Below, piece after piece: positions 8,539 to 14,568 of a stretch of 14,568 nt of DNA (position 1 is the stretch's first letter; the number at the start of each line of letters is the position of its first letter). Made by a program: the position numbers and the translations under genes. A model generated the notes under the pieces. It was given only the letters and a program-made list of their open reading frames with translations, was not told where the DNA came from and ran no database searches. Location: assembly GCA_013423325.1 (NCBI GenBank), contig BLJB01000765.1, positions 1 through 14,568 of the forward strand, given 5' to 3'. This stretch comes from Usnea hakonensis. Taxonomy: Eukaryota; Ascomycota; Lecanoromycetes; Lecanorales; Parmeliaceae.

Positions 8539-9419
8539 GTGGCGAGTATCCAGACTCAGTCTAAAGTCAATTATACAATATCCGCAATAACGGCTAAAAA
8601 CCAGCCATCCCAGCCATTCCAGCCACTACAGGCAAGAGCAAAGACCAAGCAGAAAGGCAAAGGCAAAGGCAAACATGGGAAAAAGAAGCCCCAACCTCTT
8701 CCGCAGCCCTTGCAGGCTGAGGCAAAAGCAGAGGCAAGCAAAGATNNCAGAAATATCAGGGCCAACAGCCCCAGCCTCCCCAGCCTCCTCTAGGAAATGC
8801 ACAATCCGATACCACGAGCAAACAGGCTAAGGCACGCCGTCGCAAGGAGAAGAGAAAGAGAACCCCTACTATTAACGCAAATAAGCCTATCTCGTCTCGC
8901 GATAATAAAGAGAAATATGACCAAGCGGAAGTCAATATCCATACCAAGACCCATACCAAACGGCTAAGGGCAGACTCACCGCAAGACATGGGAATGGGAA
9001 GTGGTCAAAGCGATTTGAACGAGAGCATTCCAAGGCCTATAAAGAAGCCCAAGTTTCCTCAGAAACGTTCCATCACACCACACTTCCCAAGATCTAGATC
9101 CAAGCACTACGAAATTTCTCCTCAAATCGCTCTCGATTATGCTACAATAGCCCATTATCATCAATAAACCTCCAAGCTCGATCGTGCCAACCTCAGGGCC
9201 GAAAGAGACTTTCCCAACACGCTTAAATCACTTGCGTGTATACCAGACAGTACGACAGATAGCGAGTATACTCCAATCTCGCGCGCTGATTCAATACCTT
9301 CCTCAGGGCAATCCACCCTTGAATCAATACCACAAATTCCGCCCGACATTGACGTCGATCTATTCGGTTTCCAAGCAAAGCTATATCAGCCGAAGAAACC
9401 AAAATCTCAGCCTCCCTAA
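8539..9419 (+). pseudogene. extra basic ORF upstream of copia gag, unrecognised
   Basis: An open frame starts at or before 8539 (GTG; no ATG found in frame) and runs to the NN at 8746-8747. It resumes one frame over at 8748 and runs to TAA at 9417-9419, with a single stop in between (TAA at 9165-9167, as a mutated CAA would read). The product would be about 290 residues. The first part is Gln/Pro/Lys-rich (repeated GKGKGKHGKKK-like and PQP stretches). The second has three basic clusters resembling nuclear localisation signals: KARRRKEKRKR near 8832-8864, KRLR near 8968, and RPIKKPKFPQKR near 9033-9068. The C-terminal part is Ser/Pro/Ile-rich and acidic. I recognise no family. It could be a separate accessory protein or a long Gag N-terminal extension. 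It overlaps the presumed gag start by 37 bases in a different frame. Confidence 0.55.
8746..8747. other. two undetermined bases that break the upstream ORF
   Basis: The open frame before NN and the one after it are offset. A single base, or any number leaving remainder one when divided by three beyond whole codons, would join them. Both sides have the same Gln/Pro/Lys-rich character, so NN probably stands for unresolved sequence of unknown length rather than exactly two bases. Confidence 0.6.
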
Positions 9420-10600
9420 GCCGTCTTAACAATATCGACAAGCTTAAAGGCGCCTCCAACTACCAAATATAGAAGCAGCAATTCGAAGACGAGCTGAAGC
9501 TCCTGGGCATGTGGCGCTATATTGCGAAAGACCATACCGCCCCGATAGGAGTAACTACTGAGAAGCTCGAAGCCTAGGAACAAGCCCACGATAAGATATG
9601 CACGATACTTAAGTCTCGTTATGAGCGTAACCCTCGCTCTATGATCAAAAGCGAAACCAACGCCAAAAAGGCCTGGACAACCCTTAAGAAATACAAGCCT
9701 CGGGGCTCCGGCATCCTCAATTCTACCTTCAGAAAGCTCGATACGGTCAATCTAGCAGGCTGCGACAATGATCCTCAGACCTATACCAACGATTTTATTG
9801 AGGTACTAGAAGAGTTCGATACCCTGTCCTCAAAGCTTCAATTTGATAAGAACTGGAAAATCTATCGCTTCCACTCAGGCCTAGGCTCTATCTATAACGC
9901 GTACTACGAACAGTATAACCAAACCCATAACGCTTTCGATGATGATAGCGAACACAAGTTCGATCTAGACTATACTATCACGAGGTTCCTAAACACGGTC
10001 ACGAACCCTACCAACTCCACATCCTCGGCTAAGACTCAAGCACTGGCCGCTCTGGTCAACGGCACGTTTGCGCACAACACGCAGAGCGTTATAGCTTTAG
10101 TAGCCACTAGGGGAACCGACATCAAGGTCCAACCAGGAGCCCATACAGGCAATTCTCGCACGTACACCCAGACCTGCAAGTACTGCACTCACTGCAAGAA
10201 GGACTGGCATGACGACTCAGAGTGCACCTCTCTTCATCCCCATCTGAAAAAGAAGGAGAACAATAACAATAGCAGTACTCGCGGTCGTGGTCGTGGACGT
10301 GGCGGACGCGGTGGCCGAGGTGGCCGTGGAGGCAATAATAATGGAGGCAATAATAATAACTCCTCCAATGAGGCAAAGCCCGCTACCGAGACCCAGGCTG
10401 CCGTAGCAGTAACCGAGCCTACGGCTTTCAGCTTCATAGCCTATGCCGAGCAACCAACTAAAGCCACATGTCTCATTGCAAACTCTCACTGGCTCCAAAG
10501 CCGGACCTCCAAGCTATCTACCTCTAAGCCGTCTCAGCCGTCCCAGAAGACAATGGCACAAACTTCCTCGGTATCCACGGCAGCTATACTCTCGGCACTA
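9383..10600 (+). pseudogene. copia Gag with CCHC knuckle and RGG-rich tail
   Basis: Gag forms the particle and packages RNA. The presumed start is ATA at 9383, where ATG mutated by RIP would read ATA; the residues after it (SAEETKISASLSRLNNI) resemble a copia Gag N-terminus. The NYQIW-type motif follows with its Trp now TAG (9470-9472), and a second Trp at EAWEQA is also TAG (9575-9577). From 9578 to 10600 the frame is open, including FRKLDTVNL and FHSGL segments. The nucleocapsid knuckle CX2CX4HX4C is intact (10184, 10193, 10208, 10223). It is followed by an Arg-Gly repeat at about 10280-10336 and an Asn/Gly-rich run to about 10362. The frame continues into protease without its own stop, so this is a Gag-Pol fusion. 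It lies in a different frame from the ORF upstream. Confidence 0.9.
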
Positions 10601-11060
10601 TAGTTTATCGACAGCGGTTGCACTCAGCACATGGTACGGGATCGGTTAGTGTTTTAAACCTTTACCCCCTTCGCGACACTAGCCAAAGTGAACGGTATTA
10701 CGGGCCATATCCTAGCCGAAGGAGTCGGCCGAGTTCACCTTTAATGTAAAGGCCTCGGAGGTAAACGTACGCTAGTCATTAATGACGTCTAGTACGTACC
10801 TACAAGTAAGTTCAACCTGATTTCTCAGGGGCAGCTTGAGGACCAAGGTATAAAAGTCACGCTCGTACCGGGTGACATTGGTGTTAGGGAGTATGGTATT
10901 ATCTTTAGGCGCTAACGCAATCGTCTATATACGCTTGATACGTAGACCGAGGCCCCTGTATACCTAGTAGTCATTAATGGAGATATCCCCGCTTATAATG
11001 AGTCCCCCTTGACTATAACTTCACTTACTACTGACCCAGAGCCTCAAGTTAATGAGGAGA
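10601..11060 (+). pseudogene. copia aspartic protease, disrupted
   Basis: The protease cuts the polyprotein into mature parts. The active-site phrase FIDSGCTQHM (10604-10633) is the copia form of the D-S-G motif, with Asp at 10610-10612. The preceding Trp codon is TAG at 10601-10603, so translation would stop one residue before the active site. Further stops are at 10655, 10742, 10790, 10913 and 10943, each at a position where Gln or Trp is plausible. The YVP and FNLISQGQL segments (about 10793-10835) match the usual region before the integrase zinc domain. The stretch is in the same frame as Gag. Confidence 0.9.
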
Positions 11061-12172
11061 CCTTGCGAATATAGTATAGCCGCCACGGCCATTTAGGTTA
11101 CTAAAGCCTCAAGAAGCTTACCAAAATGAGTGTCGGTATGAATCTAACTATTCCTCCTCCTACTAATGCCTGCGAACTATGCAGTATTGCCAATATGAAA
11201 GTGGAACCGCACAAGCGTTATATAGAACTAGGGCGCTAGGAAAACGACCTAATCCATAGTGATATTCAGGGTCCGTTCCCCACTTCTCATGATGGCTACC
11301 GGTGGATGATTACCTTCTTAGACGATAAGACTCTTAGGTCTGCCGTCGTATTTCTGCCAAACAAAGAAGGGCCCATAGTCCTTGCGGCATTCAAATCATT
11401 CCTGAACCAAGTGGAACACGGGGACTGCAAATACACCCGCTTTCGTATAGACTGCGGTACCGAATATGATAATTACGAAATGTACGCCTTTCGGCTTACT
11501 AAGGGCATTACCTGGGAAGGTATCGTACCTGGTAACCCTTAAATGAACGGCAAATCAGAGCGTCTCGGGTAGACAATCCAATAAAAAGCCAGTGCCATGC
11601 TTAAAGAAAGCCAGTTGCCCCAGAGATTCTGGTCTGAATTCGTGCGGGCTTCCAACTATCTTCGGAATGTATAGCCTGTCTCGGGTCGGGATGTCACCCC
11701 TCACGAAGCGTGTATAGGGTATCCTCCAGACCTGTCGTACTTGCGTATTATCGGCCAAACAGGCTATTATCAAGTGTATCTGGGCAATATAGGCTGGTTA
11801 AAGTATCAAGACCGCGCTTATAAAGGCAAGCTAGTCGGGTACCAAAGCGGCCGATTTTATCGTATACTGTTACTAAATAGTAAAGTCGAAGTCTTCTCCA
11901 ACGTATATTGGATTAACAATATCCCACCTAAGCCCTCCCTAATGGAACTCACCCCTTCCGGGGTGCAACAAGCTAATAACTCGGGTCTCTCAGAGACTCG
12001 TAATAAGCGTCGCATTGACGCTATCAATAACGTGGAGACTGCTCCTTCAATATCGTCTCTAGGGGAGATCAGCAAGAGAAGACGCGAAGACTCTATCGAA
12101 ACAGCTGACTCCACTGTGACCAAGCAGTATATAACTACAGTCAGAATCCCGATTGCGTTAGTACTAGTCGCG
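11061..12172 (+). pseudogene. copia integrase, disrupted
   Basis: Integrase joins element DNA to the genome. The zinc domain reads W-H-x-R-x-G-H-L-G, with Trp now TAG (11072-11074) and the first His now Tyr (TAT, 11075-11077), then CELC (11171-11182). Catalytic residues are intact: Asp in HSDIQGP (11261-11263), Asp in RIDCGTEYDN (11450-11452) and Glu in NGKSER (11558-11560). The last two are 36 codons apart, the D-35-E spacing. The copia GKLVGYQ-type block occurs near 11828-11848, and VEVFSNVYW follows near 11885. Stops occur at 11102, 11237, 11540, 11570, 11582 and 11672, several at expected Gln positions. The whole stretch is in the same frame as Gag and protease. Confidence 0.93.
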
Positions 12173-12440
12173 TAGCCGATAAGAGTACAGCCTCCGAGAC
12201 TTGTAAGGGGAGATGCGCCACTACCAAGTGCGGCTTCAGGGGAGTCGTCAGGTATAGTGCCAGGGCCAGAATCACCTAATACTCTTAGCAATGGTACTCT
12301 CACACCCTCGACAGTCTCTGAGGACTCGGCGTATTCAGCGTATTCAGGTATAAAGCCTACTACTCGGTCGATGATAGATAGTTAGCCTTCGGGACAACAG
12401 CCATCAAGGCATGAAATACTATAGACGTACCGTGATCTTA
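12173..12440 (+). pseudogene. copia linker between integrase and reverse transcriptase
   Basis: This stretch is the low-complexity Ser/Pro/Gly/Thr-rich spacer typical of copia polyproteins between integrase and RT. It stays in the Gag-Pol frame but has TAG stops at 12173, 12383 and 12422. Near 12349-12378 it contains a KPTTRSM phrase, the Thr-Arg-Ser pattern often seen just ahead of copia RT. There is no enzymatic motif. A 148-residue reverse-strand frame spans part of it and is taken to be a shadow. Confidence 0.75.
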
Positions 12441-13490
12441 CGCCAGACCCTCTCTCTCTACTGGCTAAAGCCAACGCTCCCGAGCTATATGAACCTCAAA
12501 GCTATAAAGAGGTAATAGCGGACGAATATATGAAGATGTACTGGGAGCTTGCCATGCAGGAAGAGGTAGACTCCCTGGTGACTAATGGGACATGGACTCT
12601 TGNNTGCCTTGGGAGGCAAATGGGTCTACAAAATCAAGCGAGGGCCTCAGGGAGAGGTCGCAAGATATAAAGTACGCTGGGTAGTACGCGGTTTTAAGCA
12701 ACGCGAAGGCATCGATTTCAATGAGACTTTCGTCTCCGTTGTAAAGCCTATGAGCTATAAAGCCATCTTCGCCCTGGCGGCAGCCCTGGACTGGGAATTG
12801 GAACAGATGGATGTCAAAACGGCCTTCCTATATAGCAATATGGAAGAGACGATCTACGTCACACAGCCTACGGGCTTCGAGTCTGGTAAAAGTAAGGTAT
12901 GCAAACTGAAAAAGGCGCTGTACGGCCTTAAATAATCCCCCAGGGTATAGTATAACACCCTGGCAGCATTCCTTATAGAGCTTGGGTTTAAGCCCATTAC
13001 CGCCGACTACTCCGTCTTCAGTAACGGCACCACTATTATCGCTATCTATATAGACGATATCCTACTTGCAGGACCCGATAAGGGAGCCATTCAGCGCATT
13101 AAAGATAAGCTCCACGAGCGCTTTAAAATGACTAATTTAGGCGAGTATCGTTACTACCTCGGCATGACCGTCACTAGAGATCGGGCCAATCGAATCCTGC
13201 GACTCGGCCAGGCAGGCTATATTCAGAAATTTATCACTGAGCATGGCATATAGGAGTCTAAAGGAACCCCAACGCCGATGGGCATAGAGAAGTATCAGGC
13301 TGCTGAAGAAGATTTCCAGGCCACTGAGGCTTCTCGCACGGCTTACCAGTCGGCCGTCGGCTCACTAATATATACAATGCTAGGCACGAGACCAGACATC
13401 GCGTATACCGTCTTAGTAGTGTCCCGATATAGCTCCAATCCGAATAAGTCTCACTGGAAAGCAGTCAAACGGATCTCCCGGTATCTCAGA
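12441..13490 (+). pseudogene. copia reverse transcriptase, disrupted
   Basis: RT copies element RNA into DNA. The AMQEEVDSL and NGTWTL blocks end at the NN at 12603-12604. After it the frame shifts by one and runs GGKWVYKIKRG, RYKVRWVVRGF, NETFVSVVKP, then MDVKTAFLYSN. The KALYGLKQSPRVWY block follows, with Gln as TAA (12933-12935) and Trp as TAG (12948-12950). The catalytic YIDD lies at 13047-13058 with both Asp codons intact. FKMTNLGEYRYYLG and PTPM follow, with another stop at 13251, and GTRPDIAY and SHWKAVKRISRYLR close the domain. Several residues normally between TWTL and KWVYK, about eight, are missing at the NN. The family call is firm. Confidence 0.95.
12603..12604. other. two undetermined bases inside RT, frame and residues lost
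   Basis: Upstream coding is in frame 2 (ending at CTT G) and downstream coding in frame 0 (starting GCC at 12606). Copia RTs usually have about eight residues (Val, Leu-Pro, Gly and basic residues) between the TWTL and KWVYK blocks, and these are absent. The NN therefore probably marks an unresolved gap or deletion of about 20-30 bases rather than two unknown bases. Confidence 0.65.
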
Positions 13491-14012
13491 TAAACTATCA
13501 ACTACCAATTGGTCTTCAGGGGGGAACTCAAACCTCTGATAGGGTACACCGATGCCGACTAGGCTAGTAATCAAGACACTCGACGATCTACTTCGGGGTA
13601 CGTCTTCGATATAGGTAGTGCCGCAATTAGCTGGTCATCTAAGCGACAACCCACTGTGGCACTTTCAACCTATGAGGCCGAGTATATCGGCCAAACGCAA
13701 GCCACTAAGGAAGCGGTGTGGCTGCGTAGTCTCTTGGATTAACTCAATCCTAGTAATCAAGCTACCAAGACAGTGGTCATCTATTGCGATAACCAGGGAG
13801 CTATAGCACTGGCTAAGAACCCCCAGTTCCATGTACGCACCAAGCATATTGACATTCAGCACCACTATATGCGCGAACAGGTCACTGCTGGGAATGTGGC
13901 ATTAGAATATGTTCCCACTAACAGACAGGTCGCTGACGGGCTTACTAAGGCCCTGTGTAAAGACAAATTTGATAGATTTCGGGATCTCATTGGCCTGAAA
14001 GCACCTCCGTGA
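13491..14012 (+). pseudogene. copia RNase H, disrupted near its start
   Basis: RNase H degrades the RNA template. In the RT frame, the GYTDAD block has its first Asp at 13551-13553, with the next residue (normally Trp) a TAG at 13560-13562. RRSTSGYVF and WSSKRQPTVALSTYEAEY follow, holding the catalytic Glu. Next come YCDNQGAIAL with Asp at 13788-13790, RTKHIDIQHHY, and the ADGLTKAL end block. The natural stop is TGA at 14010-14012. Extra stops are TAA at 13491-13493 (Gln) and 13740-13742 (Gln). From 13743 to 14009 the frame is clean, so the C-terminal third is undamaged. Block order and spacing match copia RNase H. Confidence 0.95.
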
Positions 14013-14026
14013 CGCAGTCCTGTTCC

Positions 14027-14033
14027 AGGGGAG
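14027..14033 (+). promoter_or_regulatory. polypurine-tract-like AGGGGAG
   Basis: A purine run 14 bases after the pol stop is where copia elements prime plus-strand DNA, directly before the 3' LTR. Here it is followed by CTTGCACC instead of the expected TGTTGAAAG. A second run (AGGGGGG at 14084-14090) is an alternative, also without an LTR after it. Confidence 0.45.
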
Positions 14034-14568
14034 CTTGCACCATTCCCATACACCATTTCAATGAATCACCATTGCCATGATCCAGGGGGGCGATTCTATT
14101 GGCCCCCGCATTTCGGGTGATCTACCCGCGCCCGCAGAGCCCCAATATCAGGCTTGGCATTATGCGGACTTGCCATTCAATGAACAGCTACACCAAATAC
14201 TCTCACTACCATGGCCAAATAGGTCCCCAATGCCTCGGGTTAGTACCCCAATCACTGCTGTTATTACCACTGGAGCAATCTACCATTTTTTCATGGATCG
14301 GCCCATTAGGCCTTGCAGGATCTCATACAGTGTTCGGAGTATTTACCACTTGCATTCGGAGCATTTGCACCACTCATATTTATGCACCCCTATATATATC
14401 CTCCGACCTCACTTTGGTTGATTTTTGGTGTGCACTCGATGCATTGCGAAAAAAGATTTCAAATAACCGTGTTTTTGCAAAAAGTGGAATTTGGATGCTG
14501 CACTACCTGATTTTTGGTGTTGCATGGTTTGACATAGTCATTTTCAGATCCATTTCATTCACTCTGGT
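14034..14568 (+). other. flanking DNA with an unrecognised open frame running off the window
   Basis: Composition is normal here: CA and TG are common and no RIP signature is visible, unlike the left flank. One frame is open from 14081 to the window end without a stop, with ATGs at 14162 and 14180; from 14180 it gives at least 129 residues. It has a Leu-rich hydrophobic stretch (about 14255-14275) and phrases such as IGPLGLAGSHTVFGVF. Two other frames in the same strand are also open for 114 and 65 codons, so coding is not established. I recognise no domain. It may be another mobile element, an exon or non-coding DNA. Confidence 0.3.
14418..14526 (+). repeat. short direct repeat TGATTTTTGGTGT, two copies 89 bp apart
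   Basis: TTGATTTTTGGTGTGCA at 14418-14434 recurs as CTGATTTTTGGTGTTGCA at 14507-14524. Between them, TTTTTGCAAAAA (14472-14483) is a perfect 12-bp palindrome. Repeated GCA-rich words occur around it. This could be the edge of a repetitive element or minisatellite continuing past the window. Confidence 0.45.

Larger units (their letters stand above)
8020..14033 (+). mobile_element. Ty1/copia LTR retrotransposon, lightly RIP-mutated, 3' LTR missing
   Basis: The order is 5' LTR, primer-binding site, leader, extra ORF, Gag, protease, integrase, RT and RNase H. Integrase lying before RT defines the copia (Pseudoviridae-type) superfamily. The Gag-Pol frame runs from 9383 to 12602 and, after an NN position, from 12606 to 14012. 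By hand I count 24 in-frame stops: 18 in the first part and 6 in the second, all TAA or TAG. The element keeps abundant CA and TG, so it has suffered far less RIP than the DNA to its left. A polypurine-like AGGGGAG follows the stop by 14 bases, but no copy of the 5' LTR follows it. It cannot encode a functional polyprotein as it stands. Confidence 0.93.

Noticed and set aside
8655..8680. GGCAAA microsatellite
   Set aside because: There are only about three units, and it is explained by Gly-Lys codons of the basic ORF.
9184..9429. 81-residue forward frame overlapping the extra ORF and gag start
   Set aside because: It conflicts with the longer frame from 8748 to 9419 and with the Gag frame, and its composition resembles neither.
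10122..10498. Overlapping reverse-strand frames opposite the Gag knuckle and RGG region
   Set aside because: They are shadows of the GC-rich Arg-Gly repeats; their Pro/Arg or Thr/Ser/Ala runs simply mirror the sense repeats.
11857..12303. 148-residue reverse-strand frame opposite integrase C-terminus and linker
   Set aside because: The + strand carries continuous copia polyprotein similarity here; the low-complexity linker permits an open antisense frame.
1..14568. CRISPR array, rRNA or intact tRNA gene
   Set aside because: No regularly spaced identical repeats, rRNA core words or cloverleaf could be seen on either strand.

Overview
The window looks like transposon-filled, gene-poor DNA from a filamentous ascomycete (Pezizomycotina). 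The main reason is the mutation pattern. All premature stops in the legible element are TAA or TAG at conserved Trp or Gln positions. In the left 8 kb the dinucleotides CA and TG are nearly extinct while CG, CC, GG, GA and AG survive. That is the signature of CpA-directed repeat-induced point mutation (RIP). I cannot name the species, and I see no intact host gene.

Layout. (1) Bases 1-1634: saturated AT-rich DNA with three pairs of imperfect repeats and no recognisable gene. (2) About 1635-6360: fossil of a Ty3/gypsy LTR retrotransposon on the + strand. A possible gag is followed by clearly recognisable reverse transcriptase, RNase H and integrase. Key residues are mutated (YVDD reads YINN; an integrase catalytic Asp reads Asn), and the element is cut off inside the integrase C-terminus at 6360. 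(3) 6361-8019: fossil of a Tad/I-like LINE first ORF. It is recognised by three zinc knuckles with exact spacing in which all twelve Cys/His ligands now read as Tyr. No endonuclease or reverse transcriptase follows. (4) 8020 to about 14033: a much better preserved Ty1/copia element on the + strand. It has a 120-bp 5' LTR, a primer-binding site matching the anticodon region of initiator tRNA-Met, a structured leader, an unusual extra basic ORF ahead of gag, then Gag, protease, integrase, reverse transcriptase and RNase H. By hand I count 24 in-frame stops in gag-pol, none TGA, and two NN positions that break the frame. The 3' LTR is absent just after a polypurine-tract-like run. (5) 14034-14568: flanking DNA of normal composition with an unrecognised open frame running off the window.

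How it fits together. The copia element abuts the RIP-saturated nest at a sharp boundary that coincides with its LTR, so at least two episodes of transposition and silencing are layered here. None of the elements appears able to move by itself. The most novel observations are the extra ORF ahead of copia gag, the twin CACGTG palindromes in a very short LTR, the structured leader around a half-tRNA primer site, the missing 3' LTR, and the near-complete loss of CA/TG, which lets ancestral motifs be recognised from Tyr, Asn and stop codons.
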